Positions 1 through 11,142 of a DNA stretch of 64,000 bases are shown piece after piece. Position 1 is the first letter of the stretch. Every line of letters starts with the position of its first letter. The DNA is from Achatina immaculata (lineage: Eukaryota > Mollusca > Gastropoda > Stylommatophora > Achatinidae), in the NCBI GenBank assembly GCA_009760885.1, contig CM019697.1, positions 32,083,762-32,147,761 of the forward strand, written 5' to 3'. Both the position numbers and the translations under genes were made by a program. Below the pieces are notes generated by a model, which was given only the letters and a program-made list of their open reading frames with translations, ran no database searches and was not told where the DNA came from.

Positions 1-250
1 GATATATTTGTTCTTTTTTGTGTCCACAATATTTGGAGAACTCTTCTGTAGCATTTACATTCAAAGGGAATTTAAATGAGGGAAATTAAAAGGAGAACAT
101 CTATCGCTCTTCAGAAAGTAAAACAACTAAAGAATCTGTGGAGAGGAGCAGACAGAACCACAAAAATAAGATTTTTAAGGGCATGCATCTTTCCCATAGC
201 AACATATGCCTGTGAGACCTGGACACTTAACAAAACTGAAACACTAAGCA
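1..250 (-). mobile_element. RTE-type LINE family A fragment with inverted 5' part
   Basis: Bases 1-68 match, in minus orientation, the 3' part of the family A copy at 18357-18428. Bases 69-240 match the adjacent upstream part of the same reverse transcriptase in plus orientation; they encode EIKRRTSIALQKVKQLKNLW and YACETWTLNKT, the C-terminal part of the RT polypeptide. One copy whose 5' part is flipped is the usual product of twin priming. The 3' end lies outside the window. No function remains. Confidence 0.75.
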
Positions 251-808
251 GTCTAAATCTACACGTAATTTTTTAAAACCACATCACACTGCAATAAAAC
301 TGTCTTTAGAATGATATGAATAATGAGAAATGAATCTCTGACTATTAAATTATGTACTCGTGTGACTGTTCAAGCAGTCTAGTTCACTGGTCGATTCAAG
401 CTTTTTTTTTTTTTTTAAACAGCTAATCCATATATAGAAAACAGACGTTCATAAGGGACAACAGTGGTTGGAGATGCTAAATATTTCCTAGCTAACGTAG
501 CTGAAACTGGGTATTTTGTTCTCCTGTAGCTTCTACGAGTGTAGTAGACTGAAGTCATTGTCAGTTTGTTCCTCACGTCGGTATCACTCAACACCTGTCT
601 TCGTGGAGGTGGCTGATCTTCGAGTCCGATGACAGTTCGTGCGTCTGAATTTGTTTTTCGGATGGTCTTTCTGGTGCGTGCTGACCGTTATCAATCTGGT
701 CAGATTTTTTCACATGAACTTTCAGCTATTACCAAAACTTGGATTCTTTGTCCTTTTGCAAGCATTTATGATTTTTTGAAACGATAGTACAATGCAATTC
801 CTGTAATA
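251..808. other. no recognisable feature
   Basis: AT-rich sequence with a T-run near 403. I see no conserved coding segment or repeat family in it. Confidence 0.5.
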
Positions 809-903
809 GGCACTTTCATTCACACAACCTACACTCAGTTGGCATTCTCATTCACACAACCTACACTCAGTTGGCACTCTCATTCACACAACCTACACTC
901 AGT
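809..903 (+). repeat. 32 bp tandem repeat, three copies
   Basis: Three near-identical units of about 32 bp built on cattcacacaacctacactc, each followed by agttggca or a variant. The first unit has a T/C change. A short minisatellite with no coding potential. Confidence 0.85.
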
Positions 904-2129
904 CCAAAGCAATAATGTTTGTAAACAACCCTTACTCTTGATAGGTATTTTCTTACACTAGTGTGCGTTTATGAAAGCTGCTTCTTAGATTAGCCCATAC
1001 TTATGATGTCATATATCGGACCCGAATCTTCAGAAATTAGCTCGTCACAGAATATCACCCAGAGTCTATTATGGCATTGGTCTGTATCCGAGGAAGACGA
1101 ACACGTGATTTATTTGTCCTCCAAAAGTTTCTGATCCTCCCACAAGTAAGAGATTGCACACTACAACCTGCCGATTTCTAGCTGTCTGTGAGTCCCAGCC
1201 GCCTGTACACTGCTGTTTTTCTATTTTAGGTAAGGCGGAAAACTCTCTGTTGTAGAGAGCAAAACAACAACACAACTCTCAGAGCATCAGAGAAGTACCT
1301 CCCTTCTCCTTCATGCAAGACGTTTCTGTCCTTCTGATGCTGGGGAGAGGGGGTGGGGTGGGGTGGACGGATCCTCTAGAACACGACTGCCAGAGGTCTG
1401 TGGATTGATTTATAATCGCTTTGCGAGACAGAAGATACTACCCGGATCTTCAAGCCTGTAACTTCCCAAAGTTCCAAGCTCATTGTAGGGTGGATTTCGA
1501 CAAGCTTTCTTATACTACTGTGACCAAGTCCTTGACCCCGCTTCCCGTTTATCGCGTCACGCTTGAGGGTTGTATGTGTATGACACATCATGAGGGAAGC
1601 AGAGACCGGACCACTCTTGCCTCCCATTGAAACAGTACAAGAGGATATCTTTCATTATATTGCCTTCACTATTGTTACCATTTTGTATAGGGTCGTCACG
1701 AATTTATAGGCGTACACGGGTCAGTGCTACATTGTTCCCCACGTTTGTGCCTTCTCTGCTGTTTCTGCGAACCTTTTCAGTGCCCGTATTTTTGTTTGTT
1801 CTTTTATGCCCGGTTGTTTATACATGTCGCATGCTGATGTCGCCACGAATACTTTTGTACAGCAATCACTCTATATCTTGACACATGCCTTACATGTTTA
1901 TTGCATTTCACACTTTTTGAACATTTGTTTTTATTCTATTATGGACTCATACGGGACCGTAAGTTCTATCAAAATTAAATTCTGCGTAGCATTTCTGAAT
2001 CATTTACGAATGCGGGGTATTCTCTTCGACCTGTTGCGTCCTCCTAGTCTTTGACTCAATCTATAACTGAAGGCAATGGAGTCCAGAGCTTTGATGCTGG
2101 ATAATTTCCCAGCACCAAATGAAGTAATT
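904..2129. other. no recognisable gene
   Basis: Several short open frames occur on both strands (for example overlapping ones near 1376-1630), but none resembles a protein family and none has convincing splice context. Includes a short GGGGTGG-type purine-rich run near 1345. Confidence 0.45.
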
Positions 2130-2376
2130 AAAAGGTAATCCTGTCATGCCTTAGAGGCACATAGAGATATGGCGTTAGTGCCCATATTTTCCTGATCTGT
2201 CAGCACACTAAAGGGTGATATGATCAGTATCACGCCTGGCCGCCTATCCTTCCCCAACTCCAGAAGTCGGTACCTATTTCTACAACTGGGTGACTGGGGT
2301 GCCTCCGGCTGGATTCGAACCCCAGACCTTCGACATGAGAGACCAGTGCATTAACCACTTCGCCATTCAGACACCC
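2130..2376 (-). mobile_element. tRNA-headed SINE, type S1
   Basis: On the minus strand the head reads gaatggcgaagtggttaatg (box A-like) and then ggggttcgaatcc (box B), resembling a tRNA of the Ser/Leu type. The body carries ggccaggcgtgatactga, which is also found in the SINEs at 14387, 16792, 30195 and 49411. No intact tRNA fold is claimed. A non-coding retroposon copied from a polymerase III transcript. Confidence 0.8.
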
Positions 2377-2592
2377 AAATAAAGTACTTGGGAAAGGGTT
2401 TTTAACGTTTTCAAGTATGGCGAAGTGGTGGATCCAATATGTCCACTCTGAGGCGATCGGCAAACCTTGGAGTATGATCTATCGACATGCAAAGTAACAC
2501 TGGCACAAGGCCGCTACACTTGGTGACATATCAGAGCCTTGCAAGAGATAATCGGCGCTGAGGAAAGAGTGGAAGATGCGTTAAAGACCTTC

Positions 2593-3634
2593 TTCTTCTT
2601 CTTCTACTTCTTCGTTCGCTTCTACCACCAAGACCGCCCCGTGATCCTACTGAATTCACTCCTATGGTCCTCAATAGGTCCCGTGATCCCCCTGTTGTCC
2701 ATGAAAGGACTACACGAGATCCCCGAGAGGACCACAAGAGGTTCAGGTGGGTCTCAGAAGCGGGAAAGCGTGACATTGTGGTTTTCCTTGCACCAGTTTT
2801 ATCTAGAATTAGATTTTCTCACCAGAAAACCTCGATGTCTTTTTTTGGATATCAGTATATCCCCGCCGGGTGAGAGGTGGTTGCCTATCTAGTCCAGCGT
2901 TGGACTTTCTCACCGGAAAACCTCCGCATGGTTAGGATACACAAACATCCCCGCCAGGTGAGAGGTGGTTGCCTATCTAGACTGCACTGGTCCAGTGTCT
3001 CCGACATCAGCATTTTGTGGTCGTGGCGGCTTCCCTTCCTAGTTGTGACCAAGACGGAGCTTTTGCACAGGAGGACGAATCCTCGCCACTAGTAAGTTTC
3101 ACCCCTGGGTTGAGCCGGTTTAGGCGTATTATCCCAGTATGGGCGTGTTTAGGACGTGACCGAGCTCTAGAGCGGAGGTACCGTGACACGAGTAGCCATA
3201 AAATTTCACCCCTGGTTTAAGCCGGTTTAAGCATATTTCACCAGTATGGGTGTATAGCGGACGTGGCCGGCCTCTAGAGCAGAGGTGCCGTGGTATGAGT
3301 AACTCTCGCCGCGAGACTATTGCACATGCCGATTAAGCTTCACTTTATCCTTTCCATCACCTTTTCACATCGGCGCTGCACACAACCCTAATTGCTTTTT
3401 CGCATTTTCTTCATTGGCCGGGAGGAGTTTTACTCCACGCGCGTCATCCGAAGAATCTAGCCAGCAGTGTTAAGCCGGTTTAGGCAATCTGCCCCAGTAT
3501 GATTGTAATTAGGACGTGGCCGGCCTCTAGAGCAGAGATGCAGTGTTTGAGTAGTCCTCACCCAGCGGGGATATACTGATTTCAAAAACACGTCGAGATT
3601 TTCCGGTGAGACAGTCCAACTCTAGATTAAAATA
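2593..3634 (-). mobile_element. modular retroposon M, copy 1
   Basis: Starts with (TTC)n followed by gttcgcttctaccaccaaga, the complement of the (GAA)n-tailed 3' end shared by all M copies. Two internal modules repeat. Module P holds tctcaccggaaaacctc and gtgagaggtggtt; module Q holds gagccggtttaggc, ccagtatgggcgtg and ctctagagc. After an apparent 5' boundary near 3468 there is one more Q and P module, so this copy is rearranged. No coding frame is conserved between copies. Its right end abuts the CT tract of a family C LINE. Confidence 0.75.
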
Positions 3635-3942
3635 TCTCTCTCTCTCTCTCTCTGAACTTTAAGTGCCCAAGGCACATGGGGCTTCCGCAAGGGTTTTCCA
3701 CAAACGCCTGTTCTTTGACTTTTTTTCTGCTCATGCACAGGTGAGCCTTCTATTGCTCAACATCCTTTCTATTGTTCTTCTCCATGTCTCTTTTGGTCTG
3801 CCCTTACTTCTGTTCCCCTGTGATGTCCATCTTAGTGCTATTTTTGGTAGTGAGTTGTCAGTCATTCGAAGCACATGTCCCAACCATCGCCAGCGTCTTT
3901 CCTCAATAATTGGTGTCAGTGGATTCATCTGCATTTTTGCCA

Positions 3943-4773
3943 TCATCATCATCATCATCAGCTGGCGTGCCGACTGGCGTTGGCTATTATGCTTCTCCAG
4001 AGTACCCGATCCTTCATGCAGGCCATCAGTTCAGTTGGTGATCTCCTCTCACACCATCCCGTCAGATTGTCCAGTATCATTTCTCTTGGTCTTCCTCTTA
4101 ATCTTCTTCCTTCTATTTTTCCTGTTGTTATAATATTTTCAATGCACCCTCTTCTCATTGCATGTCCTATGAAAGTACATTGTCTCTCTCTTATCTTTTT
4201 GACAAGGTTTTTTGTCTCTCCAGCTCTTCTTATACATTCTTCATTAGTTATTTTTGCTGTCCAGGGGATTCGCAACATTCTTCTAATAAACCACATTTCT
4301 ACTGCTTCCAATGATTTTTGTTCAGACTTGCTTATTGTCCATGATTCACTTCCATATAACAAGATAGGTTCAATATAGCATTTTAGGACCCGTTTTCTAA
4401 CATTCATTGATAAAGATGTGTTAGCTAATATGTTTCTCATTCTCTGAAATGCAGTCTTTGCTTGGCCTATTCTGTTCCTAATTTCTGTTCTGCATTTTCC
4501 AACTGAAGTTATTACTGCTCCAAGGTATTTGAATTTCTGCATCTGCTTTAGAATAGTTCCGTTTAATTTAATACTGCATGCTGGTGGATTCTGTTTCTTA
4601 GATATAACCATAGTCTCTGTCTTTTTGATGTTCAAAGTAAGGCCTTTCTGTTCACTTTCTTTGGCGACTTTATCCAAGAGATTTTGCAAGTCTTGTTGGT
4701 TCTCAGCTATCAGTACTGTGTCGTCAGCATACCGAAGGTTGTTAATATTGTATCCTCCAATTTTTATGCCTGG
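3943..4773 (-). mobile_element. RTE-type LINE family D, RT C-terminal ORF
   Basis: A 5'-truncated LINE inserted into family C, with a (ATC)n tract at its left (3') end. Flanking ttytgcca at 3935-3942 and 4774-4781 fits an 8 bp target-site duplication with one mismatch. Its minus-strand frame (3958-4785, running a few codons into the host element) is open for 275 codons. It holds LRYADDTVLIAENQQDLQNL, the catalytic palm motif, and GSESWTISK and GRPREMILDNLTGW at the C-terminal end. The fingers and endonuclease are absent, so it is not autonomous. The open frame suggests a fairly recent insertion. Confidence 0.8.
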
Positions 4774-5454
4774 TTCTGCCAACAAGGTGTTATTTCTTAT
4801 GGTGTTTGGCCATAATATTTTTCTAATTCTTCGTAAACATTTAGTCTAGAAAGAATTCAATTTGTTTTCTACGGTTTTGGTGATTTTCCAGCATTCACTT
4901 ACATAGAGTAGTACACTTAGAACATTACTGTTGAATATCCTCATTTTCGTCTTCATGCTTAGTTTTTTTTTTTTTTAGATCTCCATATAGTCTGCAGCAT
5001 TGCAAATGCCTGGTTTGCAATAGTAAGTCTGCTTGATGCTCTCAGTGCTGTCTCCATTTTCTACTACTCTACTGCCAAGATATACAAGTTCGTTGACCTC
5101 CTCCACTAACTTGCTATCTACTCTGAGTACATTTCTGTTGTTCACATTTTCCTTCGTTAACTTTGTCTTTCCTACGTTGATCTTTAATCCTATGTTGTTT
5201 GCATTCTGAGTTAGCTTGCTTATTTTATCTTGCATATCTTTGTGGCTTCTTGATAGTAGACAAATGTCGCCAGAAAAGTCAAGGTCCTCCAGCTCTGTGT
5301 CAAGGGTCCATTGTAATCCTCTGCATTTATCTGATATTGCTTCCTTCATTAACCAGTTTACTGCCAAGGTGATAGTACACATCCCTGCTTCACTCCTGTT
5401 TGTACCCTAAAGCTGTTGGAGGTAGGTTCTCCACAGATTACTTTGCACTGAAAT

Positions 5455-5485
5455 CCCTTCCTAGTTGTGACCAAGACGGAGCTTT
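5455..5485. other. 31 bp filler derived from retroposon M
   Basis: The stretch around ctagttgtgaccaagacgga matches the M copies at 3040-3065 and, in complement, 10566-10596 and 35948-35978. It sits exactly where the left family C arm lacks about 330 bp that the right arm has (about 6125-6440). It looks like filler DNA at a deletion junction. Confidence 0.7.
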
Positions 5486-5862
5486 AATGCCTCCCCAGTT
5501 CCCGCAAACTTTGAGGTCACCCTTCTTTGGTAGTTTTACTATAAGGCCAGTTTTTCACTCCTCTGGAGCTTTTTCTAGATCCCAGATTTGTTGTAGTATC
5601 CGGCAGAGTTGTTTTAGTGTTTCTGTTTCTTCTGCTTTCAACATCTCAGCAATCACTTCATCTTCACCTGGTGCCCTGTCTAATTTTAGTTTCTTTATTG
5701 CCTCCTTTCCTTCACTTATTGTTATTGGTCCTGTACTGATGTTTAGTTCCTTTTTTTGCTTCAGGTATGTCTATTGTTTGTGCTGCTTGTGTTCTGTTTA
5801 GTAGGGTGTTAAAGTGTTCCTTCTATCTTTCTTATCCACCTGGTATTCCCTTCATTTTAAAG

Positions 5863-7395
5863 AACACTAAACAGAACACAGGCAGCACAAACAATGGACA
5901 TACCTGAAGCAAAAACGGAACTAAACATCAATACAGGACCAATTACAATAAGTGAAGTAAAGGAGGCAATGAAGAAGCTAAAACTAGACAGGATGAAGAT
6001 GAAGTGACTGCTGAGATGATGAAAGCAGAAGAAACAGAAACACCAAAACAACTGCCAGTGTGGAAAACTTGCCTTATAGTAAAACTACCAAAGAATGGCA
6101 ACCTCAGAGATTGTGGGAACTCGAGAGCCATTACCCTACTGCCACTCACCAGTAAAGTATTTTGCAGAATAATCATCAATAGAATTGTACCAGCACTTGA
6201 GGGAAAACTTCGGAAAGAGCAGGCAGGATTTAGGAAAGGAAAATCATGCATAGACCACATATTTGTACTTAGACAAATATTAGAGCAGGCATATGAGTGG
6301 CATAGCACAACATATGCATTGTTTATAGGTTTTGAGAAAGCCTTTGACGGTGTCAGCAGAGATGCACTGTGGAAAACTCTAAGATGGCATGGCCTCCACC
6401 ATAAGATAGTGATTGTAATCAAAGCCCTATACGAGGGTTTTCAGTGCAAAGTGATCTATGGATAGTATATCTCCAACAGTTTTAAGGTACAAACAGGAGT
6501 GAAGCAGGGATGTGTACTATTGCCAACAATATTTATCTTGGCAGTAAACTGGTTAATGAAGGAAGCAACATTAGACAAATGCAGAGGATTACTATTGGAC
6601 CCTTGACACAGTGCTGGAGAACCTTGACTTTTCTGGCGACATTTGTCTACTATCAAGAAGCCACAAAGATATGCAAGATAAAATAAGCAAGCTAACTCAG
6701 AATGCAAACAACATAGGATTAAAGATCAACGTAAAAAAACAAAGTTAATGAAGCAAAATGTGAACAACATAAATCTACTTAGAGTAGATAACAAGTTAGT
6801 GGAGGAGGTTAATGATTTTGTATATCTTGACAGTAGAGGAGTAGAAAATGGAGACAGCACAGAGGACATCAACAGCGGACTTACCAGAGCAAACCAGGCA
6901 TTTGCAATGCTGCAGACTATATTTAAATCTAAAAAAAAAATAAAACTAAGCATGAAGACGAAAATGAGGATATTTAAGAGTAATGTTCTAAGTGTACTAC
7001 TCTATAGAAGTGAATGCTGGAAAATCACCAAAGCCATAGAAAACAAGTTGAATTCTTTCCAGACTAAATGTTTATGAAGAATTAGAAGAATATTTTGACC
7101 AAACACCGTAAGAAATAACATCTTTTTTGGCAGAAATACAGATGAATCCACTGACAGCAATTATTGAGGAAAGATGCTGGCGATGGTTGGGACATGTGGT
7201 CCGAATGACTGACAACTCACTACCAAAAACAGCACTAAAATGTACACCACAGGGGAACAGAATAAGGGTAGACCAAGGGAGACATGGAGAAGAGCACCAA
7301 AAAGGATGCTGAGCAATACAGGGCTCAACTGGGCAAGAACGGAAAAAAGGCAATGGACAGGCGATTGTGGAAAACCTTTGCGGAAGCCTCATGTA
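5863..7395 (+). mobile_element. RTE-type LINE family C, right arm of inverted pair
   Basis: The plus strand encodes broken RT: fingers near 6060-6130 (LIVKLPKNGNLRDCGNSRAI), EQAGFRKGKSCIDHIF near 6220, a degenerate catalytic block FEKAFDGVSRDALW near 6335, VQTGVKQGCVL near 6490, and the C-terminal WRWLGHVVRMTDNSLPKTA near 7180. The frames at 6004-6465, 6748-7077 and 7127-7312 are separated by shifts. The palm YADD equivalent reads FSGD. Its first 1 kb is the reverse complement of the left arm, forming a palindrome centred near 5857. No endonuclease remains. Confidence 0.8.
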
Positions 7396-9420
7396 CCCTG
7401 GGCATTTTCATTCATTCATTTGCATGTCCCTTGTGGAACTTTGATTCGCTAACAGCACTCCTGTAGGCCTCTCGGTTGTGAGAAGATGGCCTGCTGCTGA
7501 TGCATCCATTTGCAGATCATCAACGATGTCTTGCAGCCATCTTCGCCTTGGTCTTCCACTCTTTCTTTTTCCCATTATGTACCCTTCCAAGACGGTTTTC
7601 TCTAGATTAACATGACGTTTAATGTGTCCAAAATATTTAAGTTTTCTCTCTTTAATCCTCTTTACTAGCCAGCCTTCTTCAATATTAAGTTCTTGTAGTA
7701 TGGATATATTTGTTCTTTTTTGTGTTCATGATATTTGAAGAACTCTTATGTGGCATTTACATTCAAAAGCATTTATGTGTTTCTCAGCTGCTTTGTTAAG
7801 TGTCCAGGTCTCACAGGCATATGTTGCATGTTGTTAAAAATCTTACTTTTGTAGTTCTGTCTGTTCCTCTCCAAAGATTCTTTAGTTGTTTTACTTTCTG
7901 AAGAGCGATAGATGTCCTCCTTTTAATTTCCCTCATTGTATTTCCATTATTAGTTAGTAATGATCCTTGATATTCAAAACTCTCCACTTCTTCCAGTTTT
8001 TCCTCATATCAGCTGCCTTGTTTGTTTTGTCACTTGTCATCAATTTAGTTTTCTTCGCATTAAGATACAGGTTTGGCTTCTTCAAACCAAGTTGTTGTTT
8101 CACCATTTATTCTTACTGCTGCTTGTTGGTCTAGATACAGCAGTGATGTTAATTGTATCAAATGTGTTGGAAATCCCATTTTTTCCATTAATTCCCAAAG
8201 TTTCTGGTGTTGCACACAATCAAATGCCTTTGAGTAGTCTATAAAGGATAAATATAGATTCACATTAAACTCTTTGCTTTTCTCTATTATTAATATTATA
8301 TTGAATATATGATCTCTTGATCCTCTTCCTTGCCTGAAACCAGCTTGGACCATATTGACTTCTTCTTCTATTTTCTTACGATGTCTACCCATTATGATTT
8401 TTAACAGAATTTTATTGGCATGACTAATCAGGGCAACAGTTCTGTAGTTTGTGCATAATTTCAGGTTACCCTTTTTTTGGCAGTGGTATGAATACAGTTC
8501 TTTTCCATTCTTTTGGCCAAATACCTGAATGCCATATCTTTTTACACAGTGCATGATAGATTGTTGCAGATTCCTTTCCTCCTGCTTTAATAAATTCAGC
8601 TGTTATCTCATCACATCCTGGCGATTTACCATTTTTGAGATTCTTTATTGCCCATAAAACTTCTTCTATTGTCAGTTCGGGTTCTTTCTTCTCCAATAAT
8701 AATTCATATTGTTGATTTCTGCTTTCACAGTCAGTTGTTTCATACATTCCTCTGCAATATTCCTTCCATCTTTCTAGAATTTCCTCTGTCTCTGTCAAGG
8801 TATTCTCCATCTTGTCACAAATTGCATTTAGCTTAGGTGTGACATTTCTTGTCAATGTCTTCATTTCTTTAAACATTTCACTATCTCTTCCACACTTCTG
8901 ATGTCCTTCTATTTTTTCACAACAATCTTGTATATATATTTTTTTGTCTTTTCTTATGTTTCTTCATACTTCTTTTGTTAAAGATTTATATTTCTTTTTG
9001 TTGTTGTTTGTCACTTTCCATTGAGTCTTCATTTCTCAAGTTGTTTTATCAGTTCTAGTGTGCCTGCTGAAATCCATCCATTCTTTTGTGTTTTCTTTAC
9101 TGGAACCATGTCTTTAGCTGTTGTTATTAAGATATCTCTGGCCTGCGTAGCCAGTTCATCTGGTGTCATCTCCTCCTGTACAGACAGCCATCAGGATTTC
9201 GAAACGGTTCTTCATATCTATACCATATTGTTCTGGCATTTTTGTAAGTTCAAAGTGGAGTGGTCTTGATCCTGCAACTGTCGTTTTTATCTTTATCTTC
9301 AAGTCTGCTATTAATAACTCATGGTCCGTGTCACAATCAGCACCTGGTAAAGTTTTTTGCTGATGTTATACTTGATCTCCACCTTCTTTGCACTAAAATG
9401 TAATCTGGGCACTTAAGGTT
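7396..9420 (-). mobile_element. RTE-type LINE family A, linker plus RT, broken
   Basis: The left end has an (ATTC)n tract, the complement of the family's (AATG)n tail. The minus strand encodes ASAAGHLLTTERPTG near 7500, RT fingers (KNGKSPGCDEITAEFIKAGG near 8600), AGFRQGRGSRDHIFN near 8310 and SFIDYSKAFDCVQHQKLWEL near 8230. Relative to the copy at 18066 it has a ~230 bp deletion near 8075 that removes the palm YADD motif, so it cannot encode active RT. The part from about 8880 to 9420 matches the linker between endonuclease and RT. Confidence 0.8.
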
Positions 9421-9650
9421 CATATATATTAGAGGTCCAACTAAGTGTTTTTACCTGGTCATTTTTAATACTGAGGATAATAGCACTTCACTTTCATGAG
9501 CTACATCAATGAATCGTAACAGGAATGCTCGACTCTTGTTTTATAATTATCTTTTTAATCTCAGAATCTGTTTAACCACTTTACTGCTGCACTACGTGAA
9601 AAGTGTTAGCTTCCTGAACAGACAGATGAAGAAACTTGACTGAACTTTTT

Positions 9651-9928
9651 GACTTGACTTTTCTGATTCCCGGGTTTACGAGTTTTCACTCTTTTCCCCT
9701 TGTGTCAGATAATGAAACATACAGGTCCTCTTCAGCTGTTCTACATCTCCATACAGATTGTTGGTGATTGAGGGGTTTGGTGGTATCAGGTTTTTCTGAA
9801 TGTCCTTCACTGCACTGCAGTCCATCAGATGGTGTTTAACAGTTTCTTCTTCTTGTCTGCTGCAGTGCATGCAGTATGGTGTGTGGTCAACGGTCACTCT
9901 GTGTAAGTGTTTGTTGAGGGTAATGTCC
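9651..9928 (-). mobile_element. I-like LINE 3' coding end fragment
   Basis: The minus strand encodes VTVDHTPYCMHCSRQEEETV then KHHLMDCSA. This is the Cys/His cluster found after RNase H at the C-terminal end of many jockey/I-type ORF2 proteins; compare CTCAQVPQTVEHILQNC in the copy ending at 58339. It may belong with the 5' half at 11143-12756, with the RT middle lost. Confidence 0.65.
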
Positions 9929-11142
9929 GCTGCTGGCGAGATTCTTCAGCTGCCGTGCGTGGAGTGGGGCTCCTCCTGGCTAGTGAAGAAAGGTGCGATT
10001 GGGGTTGCCGGGCGGACCACTGTGGAAAACGTGAAAGAAAGGATTAAGCGAAGTAAACATTAGTCTTATCACGGCACCTCTGGTCTGGAGATCGGCCACG
10101 TCCTAAGTGTACTCATATCGGGAGAAATGACTGAACCAGCTTAACCCAGAGGTTAAGACACTGCTGGCGAGATACTTCGGATGCCGCGCATGGAGTGAAA
10201 CTCTTCCTGGCCAAGGGAGAAAATGCGGGAAAGCAATTAGGGTTGCTGTGTGGAGCCGATGTGAAAAGGTGATGGAAAGGATAAAGTGAAGCTTAATCGG
10301 TATGTCCAGTAGTATCGCGGCGAGAGTTACTCATACCACGGCACTTCTGCTCTAGAGGGCGGCTACGTCCGCTATACACCCATACTGGTGAAATATGCCT
10401 AAGCCGGCTTACACCGGAGGTGAAACTTGATGGCTACTCGTGTCACGGTACCTCCGCTCTAGAGGTCGATCACGTCCTAAACACGCCCATACTGGGATAA
10501 TATGCCTAAACCGGCTCAACCCAAGGGTGGAAGTCACTAGTGGCGAGGATTTATCCTCCTGGACAAAAGCTCCGTCTTGATCACAAATAGGAAGAGTAGC
10601 GGCCACGACCACAAAATGCTGATGTCGGAGACACTGGACCATTGCAGTCTAGATAGGCAACTACCTCTCACACAACGGTAATATATGCGTATCCTAATCA
10701 CGCTGAGGTTTTCTGGTGAGAAAGTCCAACGCTGGATTAGATGAGCAACCACATCTCACCCGGCGGTGATACACGGGTATCTTAAAACACGTCGGGATTT
10801 TCCAGTGAGAAGGTCCAACTCTAGCCTGGGTGGGCTACCACCTCTCACCCGGAAGGGATATACTGATATGCAAAACACGCTTAGGTTTTCTGGTGAGAAA
10901 GTCCAACTCTAGATCAAACTGGTGCAACGAAAACCATGGTGTCACGCAATCCCGCTTCTGAGACCCACCAAGACTACAGGCTCAAGCCCTGCGATACTCT
11001 GAACCTCTTGTGTTCCTCTCGGGGATCTCATGTGGTCCTTTGGGGACCACACGCGGGACTACGTGACCTATTGAGGACCACAGGTTATTCAGTAGTATCA
11101 CGGGGCGGTCTTGGTGGTAGAAGCGAACGAAGAAGAAGAAGA
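9929..11142 (+). mobile_element. modular retroposon M, copy 2
   Basis: Runs from gctgctggcgagattcttca (the 5' end shared with copy 3 at 26962) to gaagcgaacgaagaagaaga at the right, so the (GAA)n end is the 3' end. Module Q (tagaggtcgatcacg, catactgggataatatgcc, ccggctcaaccc) occurs about three times between 10070 and 10530. Module P (accacctctcacccgg, gaggttttctggtgag, gtccaactctag) occurs about three times between 10620 and 10920. No conserved protein frame. It separates two parts of an I-like LINE; I could not find a clean target duplication here. Confidence 0.75.

Larger units (their letters stand above)
3635..5850 (-). mobile_element. RTE-type LINE family C, left arm of inverted pair
   Basis: The 3' end is at left, with a (CT)n tract at 3635-3653 that is the complement of an (AG)n tail. 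The minus strand encodes RT pieces including RRWRWLGHVLRMTDNSLPKIA near 3850, then, right of a family D insertion, LEDLDFSGDICLL (palm, degenerate YADD region) near 5270 and KLKLDRAPGEDEVIAEML near 5650. It is frameshifted and has lost about 330 bp of RT, replaced by 31 bp of unrelated DNA at 5455-5485. Head to head with the plus-strand copy at 5863. Dead copy. Confidence 0.8.

Noticed and set aside
63..276. A short gene encoding an RT-like peptide at the start of the window
   Set aside because: It is a fragment of a LINE family A copy, inverted and truncated.
2539..2892. 117-codon frame near 2.6 kb as a gene
   Set aside because: It runs through the (TTC)n end and P modules of retroposon M and is not conserved in other M copies.
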